Positions 25,961 through 39,575 of a stretch of 64,000 bases of DNA are shown piece after piece. The position numbers and the translations under genes were made by a program. How positions within the stretch are numbered: the stretch's first letter is position 1; every line of letters begins with the position of its first letter. This DNA is from Chrysomallon squamiferum. Lineage: Eukaryota > Mollusca > Gastropoda > Neomphalida > Peltospiridae. The notes under the pieces were generated by a model. It was not told where the DNA came from and searched no databases. It saw nothing but the letters and a program-made list of their open reading frames with translations. Where the stretch lies: assembly GCA_012295275.1 (NCBI GenBank), contig CM022665.1, positions 24,260,446 to 24,324,445 of the forward strand, given 5' to 3'.

Positions 25961-26395
25961 TTGCTGAGTACCAGATAACAGAATGAATAAGTGAGTGAAT
26001 GTTTTTTTATAAAAAATTTTTATATATATATATCTATTAATTGTTGTTACTTTTGTTTTTAAAAGGTGTTAACATATAAGCTTTTATATATATATATGTT
26101 TTATGATTCTGTTTATTTTTATAATGTGCAGTAAATTATTTTTGTTTGTTAATTTTATATTATTATCATTTATTGATTTTGATATACTTTTTTTTCCCAA
26201 AAATATGTGATATTCATTTCTTTTTTTTTTATCATTTATTTAGTCATCCAATTTTTCAAGGTGTTCTAGCATACATTTTGTTAATTTATTTATTGATTAT
26301 TTTTATTTAATTTTCATGTTTTAATCTGTTGCAGAATAAATAGTTAGTAATGATACATTTTTTCACCTATCTCTCCCACCTTCATTCCCTTCCTT

Positions 26396-26400
<5 letters not shown>

Positions 26401-26471
<71 letters not shown>

Positions 26472-26580
26472 AAAATAAAAACAAAGCTTCAAATATTTTA
26501 TCTTTTTCTCATTCTTATGTTCTCTCTCTCTCTCTCTCTTTCTCACTCTCTCTCTCCCTCTCTCTCTCCCTCCCTCCTCT
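26401..26580. repeat. CT-rich microsatellite region
   Basis: CT arrays at 26401-26470 and 26521-26580 are separated by 50 bases of AT-rich sequence. Confidence 0.95.
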
Positions 26581-26614
26581 CTTCCATTCTGTTTCTCTGT
26601 TCTCTATTATCTGT

Positions 26615-26770
26615 TTCAAATGATGAGAACAACCGTGTTCTTGCAGTGGACTTGTTATACAGGTGTTTTGATCGATGTAGAGTTTTTGCAATTATTGACT
26701 GCTTCAGAAATACAAGCAAACCTTTTAGCTCTGCTTATTGCACTTCACAAATATATAATTGACGTTACCG
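26615..26770. other. Short higher-complexity island
   Basis: About 150 bp, open in two + frames at once, which argues against coding. It contains tgttttgatcgatgtagag and ttgcaattattgactgc. Candidate noncoding element. Confidence 0.25.
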
Positions 26771-28319
26771 ATAATGTGGCATGGCTCTTGCTTCTTTTAC
26801 ATTGTTTATAAACAAATAGATTTTTTTATATTAATGTTTCTTTTTCCTTCATGGTTGAAATTGTATACTGAATGCATTAGATGTTTTTCCTTTTTTTTTT
26901 TTTTTTTTTTTACACATATATAAATGATAGAAATGCAATTATAAAATTTAAGATGATGCAGGTGTGCATATGTATGCCTTTTTCACAGTGTGTATTTTTT
27001 ACTGAATATGTTTATATCTATATGTCAATATTTGTGTCTATATCTGTGTGTATATCCATTTGTGAATATGTGTTTAGACAGATTAGTAACAATGATGTCT
27101 TTTTCATCAATATTGTTTCATCAAAAATTAATTTGATGCTTTAGCTTCAAACAGCCTCACAGTCTAAAAATAAAATAAAAATATTTGTATATGATCAGCT
27201 AAAAATATAAAGACAAGAAATTAATAATTAAGTTTTTTGACATTTTTAAAATCTTTAATTATAAAATTATAAATATTGTGAAGTACCTAAGTTACAGTAG
27301 AACTAAATTATAATTATGCTACTTTGTTAGAAATGTTAAGAAGTAATTATTAATCACAAACCCTTTTACTGAAATGTTTAATTTAAGAATTTATAATTCA
27401 AGAAACACCAATAAGATTGACAATTTACTTACAGCTAAGAATATAAATGAATTTACAACTATGTCATACATTTTTTAAAAGCAATTAAATACAACAAAAA
27501 CCTAAGTCTATCACCTTTCTTAGTTATTAAATTATGGTTAAACGTTTAAGATAGCATAACAGATACTATTAGGTTACATGTTATTGTGTATTTTAATATT
27601 ATAGAATGTGGCCAAACCTGCTGTTGTATCCATATTAATATAACAGCATCATGTCTACAGTGTTTGTCTTGAGAGGTTTCTCTCAGGAATTTTGACAGCC
27701 ACTTTTTCCAAGTTTTTTAGTGCTGTCACAGGCATGTTTAACTGTATAAGGTTTCATCTATGAAGTATGTTTATATGTATTAAGAAACTATTTCCTTTCT
27801 AGTGTTCCCACCATACCTGTATTCTTTCATCTATATGACCAGGTATGAGGCAGACATTAAAACCCTCATCATCCTTTTTAAATAATGGAGTCAGTTTTCT
27901 TTGAATTCTTACATGTACATATGTATACATCTGTTCATCTGACCTTTTTTGTTCTCTTACTTTTCTTACTTTTATGATGTAAACGTTTGTGCATGATGTT
28001 TTTTTTTTCTTTCTCTCTACCATATATATCCTTCAGACTCTTTCATTCAGTGTCTTTCTTTTTCTCTCACTCTCACTCTGTCTTATAGCATTTCTTGACT
28101 CTTATTATCTCCTTTAATCTTTCTTTCACTCTTTTTCCTTTCCCTCATTTCTCATTTTCAAACACACACACCCACACGCATAGACATTTCAATATAATTT
28201 CTTGAAGCTACAAATCTTTTTAAAAAAAAAGTAGAAAATAAATTGAATAAATAAGATAAAAGCCTAAGCAATCCAAAAGATTACGATTTCATAATTCCAC
28301 ATTTATCCTTTCAAATAAT

Positions 28320-28570
28320 GGATTATTCCTCAATCTTTGATTTCCCAGTTACTCTTTGGGTGATGACAAAAAATTACAGGATAAGCTCCCTTCTCTGTTG
28401 ATAGTCGGTGGGTCGACCAAGGTGGTAAAAGCCTTCGACTGGGCATTAATCACAGCTGATCGGAAAAGCCATCCCAAGCACATATTGATCAGGTCTGCCA
28501 AGCTCCTGTGTGCTACGGAAGATACAGCTTCAGAGATAATGAATCCAATTTAGTACCAAGCGGCCCCACT
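28320..28570. promoter_or_regulatory. CpG-containing island, candidate cis-element
   Basis: This 240 bp block is much richer in G+C and CpG than its flanks (ggtgggtcgaccaaggtgg, attaatcacagctgatcgg). One + frame is open for 65 codons (28356-28553), but the predicted peptide has no signature I recognise and no splice site context that fits KIF26. It could be a conserved enhancer or an unknown small exon. Confidence 0.3.
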
Positions 28571-28587
28571 CAACACATATATACACT

Positions 28588-28775
28588 GTGAATTGAGATA
28601 TACATAATGGGTTGATATGTACATTATGTACTGATGTATAAATTGTGGACTGATATATACATTAAAGACTGATATATACATATATGTTATGGGCTGATGT
28701 ATACTTTATGGATTGCTTTATGGATTGATATTTGTATATATGTAGACTAATATATATATATATATATATATACAC
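28588..28775. repeat. Diverged tandem array, unit about 22-35 bp
   Basis: Units of the form gggctgatatatacattatg recur about seven times and pass into a TA array at 28749-28770. Confidence 0.75.
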
Positions 28776-29504
28776 AGATATCTATTGTCACAGTTATAGG
28801 TTGAGTTGTATTTTGTTTATCCAGTTTTCTTGAATAAAGATTTTGTGTTACAGATTTGTCATTGATACAGTGTTATTAATAATAGACATAAAGAATTAAT
28901 AGCTTTGTTTTTGTTTTTTTAAATTAGTGTATAAGATACAAATATAAAATAATTTCTTTTAAAGTTCAATTATAAATTCTGAGTTATCTTTGAAGAAAGG
29001 TTGAGGGTTTATTATATGAAATTATTTTTTTTTTTTTTTTTTTTTTTTGCAAAGAGGGTTGTTAGCTTCTGTTTGGATTTTTCTCTATTTTTTTTAGTTT
29101 TATTTTGCAGTTTTTGACTCATGATTATTTTATGTACAGTTTATGAATTTCCAAGTAGGCTATAATTAGTTACATTTATCATAATCATAGTTAGTATGTT
29201 AATTGTGCTGCAACCTTATATTATTATTTAATAATAAGAAATATCATTATAATTGCTTTCTTTTCTGGCTTAGGACATTTTTAAAACAATTTTGAGATTT
29301 TGTTTTTCATTTTTTGAATTATTAATCATAAAGCTGAAGAATTTTTTTTCTTTCTTTTTATATTTTTCTATAATGAATTTGTAAACTGTAATTTCAATAA
29401 ATGTTTGAGAGGGAATAATGATGAGATTAAAACAAAAGACAAGGATTATGCTGTTGTCCATATTCTAGATGAACATTAACATTAAACCAAAGAACCATCA
29501 TATG

Positions 29505-29670
29505 AAGATGATATGACCAGTGGTTGACCAAAACTATCAGTTTACCAATTTTAGAACAAAACAAAACCAGTAGTTTGACCAGTGCCAATGTCAGAACAAG
29601 ACCAGTAATGTACCAATGCCACTATTACAGATTGACCACTAGTTGACCAATGACCGTGTTTCAGCAGGAT
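29505..29670. repeat. Diverged tandem array with GACCAGT units
   Basis: The phrases gaccagtngttgacca and ccaatnncagaacaa alternate at roughly 50 bp spacing, four times. It is not coding. Confidence 0.65.
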
Positions 29671-31517
29671 CAAAGCCATTAAGAATTCTCACAATGGTGT
29701 AAGGAGTCATTATTCTAGACTAAAGGACATACCAAAATAAAAAGCATAATTAACAATTCTGTTAAAGCTATTAACCACAGCGACATTGGAAAATGTATTT
29801 TAAATTGATTCATGATGGCTGCCTGGTTTTCATTTTGTCCAATGAACAAATATTAAACAGTTTTCTAAATACTGTCTAGACATATAATAGCACTGGTATT
29901 TCACTAATAGTTATGAATATTCATCTGATCTTTGTACATTTCACAAACACCAGTTCTAAGACAGATCTGTCTGGTGTCTTTGCTATGCTGTTATTTTGAA
30001 TGACACGATATTTGTAATAATGATCAAGAAATGCATAATCAAAGAGAAGTGATTGAATTAGGGTTAAAAAAAAAGAAGAAGAAAATGAATAATGCAGAAG
30101 AGGTGAATTAATACCTTTATAAGCCATATATTTTGAAACATTATTAATTATAAAATGAAATCAGTTGGATCAAGAAATGAAAAAAGCAAAGAATGACTGA
30201 ATGAATATCTTTACATGCCATACAATTAGTTAATTATGAAATGAATATTTATTATTTCAAAACATTTAATTAATAAATGCCAGTTATGCTTTCTTTTATA
30301 AGTATATCCTTTGAAATTCAATGAACAAAATTAAAAAGTAACTGCATACACATACATTCTAGTAATGTAACTTCTTAAAATCTTTTTTCATACAATGTCT
30401 TCATCTCTGCTGTTATTATTTTTGTAATTAACTGAATAAAATTAACAAATAAGAATACCAGTGCATGTATTTCTTCTTCAAGCAAGAATATCATCTTTGC
30501 TATTATTTTTTGTTCCAGTTCTTATAATATGTTCTCACCACTTCGGGACCACAAAGTTCACATCATATTGTACCTGGGGTTAACTATGCACTGAAAAGTT
30601 AACAATAATTATATACAGACACATAAATATTCCATGTTCACAGAATGGTAAATGCAAATAGAACAATTCCTAGGAGACTCGTTAGTTAATTATAAGGCAT
30701 TTATTCTCTGCAAATGTTTCTACGAAATGTCATGCAAGACCAGCTTATGATTATAAAATTTTAAATTCATAGTTAGCATCATTTTTTTTCATAGGAAACA
30801 TTTTTAATAATTATATCTAAAATACCCTCTGATGGCAGTCTTACATGAAAATAGTCATGATTAATTTATAATACATTTTATTCGTAATCCCACTGATGAA
30901 GGATATCTCCTTACAAACAAGTCTGCATGCATTCATTATATAATTCTTATTAATATGTCACCCATGTAATAAAATCATTTAGTGATGTTAAAATATCTTC
31001 CAGTGGAACTGTTTCAGTAAAAGCTACTAATTTGACTAGACATGAATTCTACTAATGAAATTTGCAACTGTTGCAAAACCTCAGGGATATACTGATGATC
31101 TAAATGTATGATAAAATTATCAGTTTTGACATATCACTGAATCAGTTTTGTATTCAGATTACTCCAATGGGAGTTGTGCTATGGAAAGAATTTGTATCAC
31201 TTATCATCTATACATACAAACAAAAAAGGTATGAATGCAGAAAGATTGCTGTCACAGTTCAGTGGTTCAGGTATATCAAATTTTTACCTGGCATTTATTG
31301 GTTGCAGAAAATTGATTTTCTTAAAAAACAATTTTAAAAATGTTTTAGTTTTGTAACAATTAATTATCTTTCACTGGGAATGTAAAGTTCATAGATTTGA
31401 AAATGCATAGCTAGCTTGATTCCCATTAGTATTAACATAAATTTAAAGTAATGATAGAACTAAAATATAGTAATGGTAAATATAGGGTATTGTAATCTTA
31501 AAAATAGACTGGAATAT

Positions 31518-31585
31518 TACCTGTTAGCTTAGTTGGTAGAGGTCTGGTTTTCAATCCAAGGATTTCATTTCAAATATTTGTATTG
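31518..31585 (+). mobile_element. tRNA-like relic with perfect A box
   Basis: TAGCTTAGTTGG at 31525-31536 is a full match to the pol III A box TRGCNNAGYNGG and continues TAGAG as in a tRNA D arm. The following anticodon-like loop and the expected B box (gatttcatttc) are degraded, so no functional tRNA is proposed. Confidence 0.4.
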
Positions 31586-32199
31586 GAGGTTGATTGAAAT
31601 GCTGAGATAATGGAACTATGAATCTTATCCAGATTCTTTATTTTTTTTTATTTTTTTTTCTCCAGATTTTTATATTGTTTTCTTCTTCTTTATAAAATTA
31701 CAGTTATATATTAGCCATTTATGGTTTCTCCTAAGAAAGAGACAATATCAGAACACAAGAATCTAAACACCAGCTGTTTAGTTAAATTAAACAGCATTTG
31801 CCATGATAGACACAAATTTCATGTATAATGCAACAAGCATTAGAATTATAGATCAAAATGTTTTCCACTGTAAAATGTCAAATAAATAAATCCCATGTAT
31901 TCATTTGACATTCTTCATGTTCTTATTTATATATACAACACGTATGTATTTTATTACAGTATAAGATATTATCACAACTTTTACATTACGTTATCAAATA
32001 AATCAATTACATTTATTTTACATAGATACATGTTGTGTATGTGCATCAAATTTACTTTTATTACATTTTTATTTACACATAAAACTTTATTATTACATTA
32101 CTCATTGTTTTCAAGACTCCATTAAAGTTATCACTACTGGTTTTTTTTTTTTATGAATCAATTTTTGATGCATGAAAAATCTATTTTCATATTAAACCT

Positions 32200-32680
32200 C
32201 ATTTTCTGCTGTGGTGAAAATTCCTGTTACTCTGTAACAGCATGCATCAAGTGTGTTCATCTTGTAAAGCAGACCAGAACCACACCGAGGCATGCCAGGC
32301 AATGCATGGAAATGCACGGCAATGCATGGCAAGGCAGGGGATGGCGTTAATGGGATGTGAATGCCGCCAGCATATTGAGGAAACTGTCTGCTGATCCATC
32401 AGTGATTTTGACATTGTCAATGGAGAATTAATCTGCTGTACAAGCTCATCCCATTAACATGTCTGATTTCCTCATGAAAAAAAAAAAAAAAAACATTTTG
32501 CCTTCCCAAGTTTGCAAATGTGAGGAAGTAGTATCCCGTGCATGTCAGAGGGAAAGTGGCACTAACACGTTTGCCTGCAAGAGTGTGCTCCAGTCTTGAA
32601 AGGGTTTCATAGTACAGACCAACCAAGTCCAATTACTCACATACAAGCTCTTAGAGTGATCCGCTCTTTGCTTGGAGGGT
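32200..32680. promoter_or_regulatory. Complex island containing a 10 bp-period repeat
   Basis: Less AT-rich than the surroundings, with a phased repeat at 32291-32340, followed by gccgccagcatattgagg and a homeodomain-like gagaattaatctgctg. A 71-codon minus-strand frame (32417-32632) reads through a poly-A tract and is not credible as a gene. Candidate enhancer. Confidence 0.35.
32291..32340. repeat. Five units of exactly 10 bp
   Basis: The units are catgccaggc, aatgcatgga, aatgcacggc, aatgcatggc and aaggcagggg, with a consensus of AATGCATGGC. The period equals about one turn of the DNA helix. The ATGCAT core is palindromic and resembles POU or RFX-type half sites. Confidence 0.8.
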
Positions 32681-33529
32681 AATAAAATGTGAATCATTGC
32701 TATGATTATTGTGATATTATAAAAGTCTTCTCAGATCTACATTTTATAACTGATGATTCATTGAGGTCATGGTTAGAGGGTTTCATTAATGGAACCAGGT
32801 TTTTGTGTATTTTGTTTTGATTTGTACATCTTCTAACCTTAAATTTTATCAAACTAATCTTACTAGCAATAACTGATAGAGGAAAGATGTTATAACCTAA
32901 CTCATTTTATTTTAATATTTTATTTATTATTAAGAATTTTTATTTATATCTTATATAATAATATTTATTTATTTATTTATAACAGTTTCTAAATCTATAT
33001 CTTTTGTTTATATTAACTAAATCAGAACTAATGTTTTAAATGTAATAAATTATAGAAATAATATTCTTAAAGCAAAGACCCAAGCAAAACTAAAACAGTA
33101 ATAAAATCACATTGATTTCATTTATTATTTTATTATGAAATATTGTACATAATAGTCTAATAATATTATTATGGTTATTCCTGGTGTCATATAGTTCAAT
33201 TTAAGAATATTATAATTAACACACAGTAACAGCACAAGTCTATCTGATAACAAATAAAGCTTTCAATATTTCACTTAAACAGGCTTTTAACAGTATTCTC
33301 CATATTCACAAAATATATTCTATGCCAAAATTATCACATGTTTTTAATTTAGTTTGCTGTTAAGTTATTTTCATTATAAACCTTTGAATCTTTCTGCAAA
33401 CAACAAGCAAACAACAAAAACAAGCAAAAGAAAAGAACAAAAAAGATTCAAAATGTGTTTTAAATTAAAATAATGAGATCTGGAACATAAATTGTTTCTA
33501 CTGCTGACATTTTAATACTATTAAACCAG

Positions 33530-33890
33530 TGCACTGAAATTGTATATTCTGTATAACTAATTATTTTTTAAAATGCTATATTCTGTACAACTAATTATAA
33601 AAAATATTGTAGTCTATACAACTTATTATCAAAAATGCTATATTCTACACAAGTAATTATAAATAACAATATCTTCTGTACAGCTAATTTTTAAACAAGC
33701 TACATTCTCTACAACTAATTATCAGAATGTCATCTTCTGTTCAACTAATTATCAAAAATACTGTGTTGTGTACAATTAATCGTCAAAAATGCTATATTCT
33801 CTAAAAAATAGAGTATTATATTCATATAATACTTACAAAAAATGGTATGTTCTGTACAATTAATTGTCTGAAGTACTGTCTTCTGCATTA
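33530..33890. repeat. Diverged tandem array, unit about 36-40 bp, about 9 copies
   Basis: The unit is close to aaatgctatattctgtacaa, ctaattatcaa. It recurs from about 33538 through 33870 with point changes and one AT-rich interruption near 33800-33835. Confidence 0.85.
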
Positions 33891-35170
33891 ACAGTTAACA
33901 GCTGCACTAATGTATTGTGTGTTAAATGACAGTGCAGGCAGTGAATAAAGAAGACAGAGATTTGGAGTATTGTATGTGGTTGGTCCCCTGACAAGCACAA
34001 ACAACTGACAGTATGTAAACATGATGTGCAGAATTGATGAACATATGTTTCATGTTTACTTGCAAAAATTCTTTCTTCAATTCAATTTACAGACATTTTT
34101 TCTTCTGCATGTTGCAGAGCAAAATTTATTAACAGAGAAAGAGAAAAAAAATAATTTAAAAATTGAGTTTGGGATTGTTAAGCCATGTTGCTGCACTTAA
34201 ATAATCACATATGCTTGGATTAGTTTGGTATTAAAATGAAATTACCAAGTTAATGTTAAGCAGTTTTGTCAGGTAAAAGGTGCAGTGTAGTGTAAAAAGA
34301 TGAAAAGAAGAACTAATTATCACTTGTATTTGTGCTTACAGTTAACTAAGGTTCACATATGCTGCTCTTGGCATTTCAACTTGTGCTTGGATTATTAAAG
34401 ATTACTACATTAATATTGCTTCAAAAATAATGATATTTCTGTCAAATGCACTGTTACAAGGGCATTAAGAACACAGTTATATATCTAACTGTTTAGAGAC
34501 TTTGCAACATATACTATAATTTATATTTATAATAATTCAGAATTAGGGCAACACATAACATGTATATTTAAGTAACAATACCAAATAGTGATTTAGAATT
34601 AACATGTCAGCATATTAGCACCAGTGAAGTCATTAAAATTAAAAATTAAATTAAAATCTAATGCTAACACAAAAAAAATATTTAGGTAAATTTAAAGTGT
34701 GTTATAAACTATTAATTCATTTCTCATACTTTATGAATATTGCTTGTTCTTTAAATTTTAATTTTTTTATTAGAAGCCTGTTGTACTCAAACATTTTCAG
34801 TTATTTATTCAATAATTCTAATCTTAACTTAAATAAATGCTAAGCTTTCATAAGTATAAATTATTTAGTACTGGCGTAAAGAAAGGAACAAGGCATGAAT
34901 GATAATAGAAATTTTGTCATGTTAACAGATCAGTCTGCTGATTGTTTTTCACCTTTTATGACAAAGTGTTATGGTATATGCTATCCTGACAGACAAACGT
35001 AATCTAAGCATCAAGGTTGTCTGAATTACATCAACAACTTGTTATTTTCATCTTTCAGACGAAGAAACTAGAAATCTTATTAGTAAATGACAGAAGAAGT
35101 GTCAATTTTGATATTTTCCTTCATTTATCCTCTTTATTGAAAAAAAAAAAAAATGAAAAATAAATCACTG

Positions 35171-35174
<4 letters not shown>

Positions 35175-35204
<30 letters not shown>
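35175..35204. repeat. Poly-A run of about 30
   Basis: The only A homopolymer of 20 or more on the sense strand in this window; it contrasts with ten such T runs. Confidence 0.95.
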
Positions 35205-35207
<3 letters not shown>

Positions 35208-36539
35208 TATGCTCCTGAAAGAAAAAGAAGTAAAAAAAAAAATAAAAAGGTATTTTCAAGTTTCATCTGACTGACAGAATGGGGAGAGGAGGCCATCTTG
35301 ATAAGTGTTAGTTACACTATCATGCACACATCTGATAGAGCCTGTCACTGCCAAAGATTCCCCATGATGATTGCAACAAGTTGGTGCCCAATGATTTTCT
35401 TTTTCTCTCTCCCCATCATCCAGTCATTCTCTTTTTTTCTTCTTCATCATTTCTCCATACCACTGACATCTTTTCTCTCCCACTCTCAGCTTTTCTCTAC
35501 TTCTTCTGTTCTCCCCATTCCATTGCTGTTTTTCAGTCCCCCATCACATTCTCTTCTATTCTTTCTTCTTAGTATCACACTAGTTTTTCTTCTCCCCTGT
35601 CATCCAATCTTCTATTCCTCTCTCCCACTCTTTTCTTCTCTCCCCCATCCCCACCTAACTCTTCTTCATCTATCAACCCACAGGTTTCATGCATTGTTGT
35701 GTTAATAAGCCTTAGCATTGCAAACATTTATATTTTAAGTAACTGACAAACAGAACATGAGTTGATAAATGTTTGTAGGTTTACTATCTATATTTCATAA
35801 CATCTTTCTGATAAGTCGGGGCAGAATGTCAATTCATCAGAGTTGATGTAGGTACATGTTATTTTTATCAAGCTTTGTTCTTTTACTTATTTTTTTAACC
35901 ATTTATTTTAATATTTGTTTATTTTAGATTTATTTATTTATTTTAGATTAGTTTATGTTATTTATTTATTTGTTATTTATTATTATTGCTATTATTATTA
36001 TTATTATTATTATTTATTTATTTATTTTGTCAGAATTATTTTATTTTGTGAAGTTTAGATAAATAAAAAAAAAATTATTTTTATTTTTAAAACATATGAT
36101 TTATTATTCATTATCTATTACTATAATTATTATCTTTTTAATATGTATAGTATGCATGTTCAGTATACTTTTTTTTATTGTGATAGCATATATTTATTAT
36201 CAAATGAGATGTAGACTGCAAGGTTGTCCTGCTGCAGTATTTAATACTTCAACTACCATATCACATTTCACTGATGGAATAAAACCACCATTGATTAAAA
36301 TGTTTTTAGTAATTGGTGTCGAAATTACCAGAATTGCCATCAGTTAATGCCTTTTTATTTTCCACTTTTCTATAATCATCTCATTAATTTTTTTTCCAAT
36401 TTTTCCCTTTTTTTATTTTTTTATTTTTTTAAATTTTTTTTGGTTTAAGCAAAATGTTGTTTCCTTATTCTTCTCATTGCCTCAAATGATTGTACAAAGT
36501 TTTCAGTATAATAATAAATTGACTCTAATTAACTCATGT

Positions 36540-36900
36540 ATTTACTGGGAATCAGTCACAACAGATCCACTGAGACACGTGAGAATTGTTTCAGGATAAA
36601 TTCGTTGGTTATAGATTAAGGCAAACTATAATAGATTTCTGGCTGGAAACTCAAACCGACACTTGGTCAATAAATCAATAAGAACAACGCTATTTGTTAC
36701 GGGGATGTCAACGGCACACTCCATCTTTCATTGTAATAGCAAAACTGAATCAAAGAGGATTAATTCGGGATTCCTATCAGGGGATAAATGTTGTTGAGGT
36801 GTTACATTATCTACCTGTTCATCTATATTTAATTTTATTATTTAACGCTCCACTGATCACCTGTGCATGCATAAAGTTCTGCTTGCAGAATTAAGTCATA
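36540..36900. promoter_or_regulatory. Higher-complexity island, candidate cis-element
   Basis: Mixed sequence with CpGs and short motifs (cactgagacacgtgagaatt with a CACGTG E-box; aaagaggattaattcggga with homeodomain-like core). A 66-codon + frame (36694-36894) lacks any signature. Candidate enhancer. Confidence 0.3.
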
Positions 36901-39029
36901 TATGTTATAGTGGATGTGTATTGTTAAACCCATTCCACCAAATGCTTTAAGACTTTCTTTTCAATCACAACCAGAGGTACATTTATTTTTTATTTATTGT
37001 TATTTTTTCATTATTATTGTTATTTGTAATTTTTTCTTTTTTTTTTCTTTTTGTAAAGCCATATAGTAGATACAATGTTATTGTTTGGGTTTTTCACATT
37101 TCAAAAGATATCAGGCATCATTATTTTTGCATTTGTCTTTTTTTTTTTTTTTTTTTTTATTTTTTTATTTTTTTTTACCTATAGATATATCAGAATAGGA
37201 ACCTACTGCTGTTATTACATGACCTATTCTTATCAGTTACTAGCAGCAAGTGTTCTTTTATATGCACCTTCTTACAGACTTATGGAAATCTTTGACAGTT
37301 AACTACTCTGGAACATCTTATTTATTGCTGTCCAGAATCAAGCAAGTGAAAAATTACGAAACACTGGCTGGGTCTTTTTGTATTGGAGAGGAAATAATAT
37401 AGGAATCTTTTTTTTTTTTTTTTTAATTTTTAATTTAATAAATTTTTAAACCAAGAAAAAAAAACGCAAATATATCATAAAGAAAGAAGAAAGATCAATA
37501 CTGTTTGTGGGGATGTTTTAAATTCCTCTCCGTTCTTCAAACTGTTTGACTTAAAGAGAGCAGAAAACCATCTTGATTTACTGAACAGTCTAAACATCTT
37601 GTCAAAGGCATCTGTCTTTATCAGTCTCTGGAGTTTTGTAGGGAACTACAAGTGAAATGTTGAAAATATATGTAGCAAAAAAAAACAAAAAAAAAACAAA
37701 AAAAAATATTATGGCAGATTCCTTAGCTAAGTTTTCCAGTTGTTTGAATTTCTTTATTGTAGCAACTTTGCCATATGTGCTTAAGTTATCCAAAATATTT
37801 TCAGTAAAATGATTTCAGATTTGGTGATATGTTCATTAAAATGGTGACTGTGGATTATTATTATTATTACCATCGTCATCATCATCATCATTATTATTAT
37901 ATTTTATTATTATTATTATTATTATTATTAACTAATCTGTAATATTAGAAACATAATAAATATAAAAATACATCTCTGATTAAGTAATTAAGGCTATGTC
38001 ATACTTACAATGAAATGAGTCTTCAGAAATAATATTTAAACAAATCTTTTATGATTCTGTAAGAAGAAAAACAAATTAACTTAAATGGCCATCTTCATAT
38101 GAATTGTTTAACAACTGTTTTTACAAATGTTGACAAAATAATTGTTTTCATATACACAGTGACAAAAAGTAATCATCAAAATAATGACTTTAATTCAAAA
38201 ACCGTTGTTTTGGATTCTTTACTCAAATGATATTAATTATGGTATGTTTGTGTTATTTCTGGTATGCTTCCATTATATGTATCAGATCAGTTGAAGATTG
38301 CTTCTTTTGATACAAATTCTAACTTCAGCAGAGAGTTTTGCTAATGGCAGGTGAAGTGATATTTATTCCCAATATTTGGTATAACCATAAAATGTTGACT
38401 TGATAGATGGGTTAGGTAAAATGTTTATTTTTTCATATTTTTCCAGTTGTTTGGTTCTGACAAGATGTTTAAAAATGTAATGATTCCAGAACACTTGAAT
38501 ATAACATTATGATTTATAGTTATAATAACATGACAAAACAAGAAACTATATTCTATAGTGGAACTGGATATACCAATGCATAATTTATTTATTTTTTTTT
38601 TTTTTTTTTTAAGTAAAGATTTGTTGTTCCTGGAAACTTGTTTCCAAGGTGGAAAGTCTTTCACAGCAGATGGTTAAAAAAAAAAAAAAGATGTGAAATT
38701 TAATAAGAGATTTTGCATTAGCTCTTATATCTGTTTTGTATTTAAAAATTTAGTGAAAGAATTTAGTAAAAAAAAAAAAATAATAATAATAATAATATTC
38801 ATAATAAATAAAATAAAATAAAATAAAATAATTAAAATAATATAAATGTGTGAAGATAAAATAAGGGTTGTATTTATCAACTTTCTTGTTTTTGCTTAGT
38901 ACCTGAAGTTTTAGTGTCAGTTAAGTTAATATTTTTGTTAGTGTTTAAACAGTATCAGATAAATTAATAACTATTGCTATTGGTTGGTTAGTGAAGGAGT
39001 AGTTAGTTTTTTTTTTTTTTTTTTTTTTT

Positions 39030-39290
39030 TTTTACTCAGGTTATTTGTTTTGTTATTGTGAAGTTTGAATGTACGTAAAATTGAAATTATTTTTTAAATT
39101 AAATTTCTTTCTCTGTTGTTGTGAAGTTACAGTTTAATACTGGGTAAAACAAAGATTTTTAATCAAAATTACTTACTCTACTGCTGTGAAGTATCTCTTC
39201 AGTATAGAGCAAAACAGAGGTTATGTTTAACAAGAAGTTAATAACGCTGTTGTTATTGCTTGGTGGGTGAAATTACAACAGTGCCAGGAA
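39030..39290. repeat. Diverged tandem array, unit about 75-85 bp
   Basis: The phrase tgttgttgtgaagttncagttta, followed by tactgggtaaaacaaagatt, recurs at about 39050, 39115, 39182 and 39247 (weak). Confidence 0.65.
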
Positions 39291-39514
39291 TTTGCTCTTG
39301 TATTATAAAATACCTCTGCTGCAAGTTCCATGACATTTGATTCATTGTTATCTATGGCCCTTGAGACAGTTGGAGTGTGCAAGAAAAACAAGAAGTACAT
39401 ATCTTATGCTGTTCTGTCCACATATCTTGCAGAGCATTTCTTTGCCTGCCTTCATTTTTACCCACATTCTGGTTCAGCACAACTTCTGGCATCCATGAGG
39501 TAATCTAGTGCAAA

Positions 39515-39575
39515 GTTTACCTAGGTGGTCAGATGTCTTCGTGGGGAATGATTGATAGTGAGATCAAATCCCTGC
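39515..39575 (+). mobile_element. tRNA-like SINE relic
   Basis: tacctaggtggtcagat (39518-39534) resembles an A box and gagatcaaatccc (39560-39572) a B box, at tRNA-like spacing. The body is too diverged for a functional tRNA. Confidence 0.4.

Noticed and set aside
28356-28553. 65-codon + frame considered as a coding exon
   Set aside because: It has no recognisable motif and no good flanking acceptor/donor pair; kept only as a candidate noncoding element.
30230-31060. Suspected further tandem array of about 110-175 bp units
   Set aside because: Only short, scattered matches (for example ataccctctgatggcag and atatcttccagtggaac); I could not establish a consistent unit.
35298-35705. 135-codon + frame rich in Phe, Leu, Ser and Pro
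   Set aside because: It reads through a CTT/CCC pyrimidine-rich stretch and is a composition artefact; a second register is open too.
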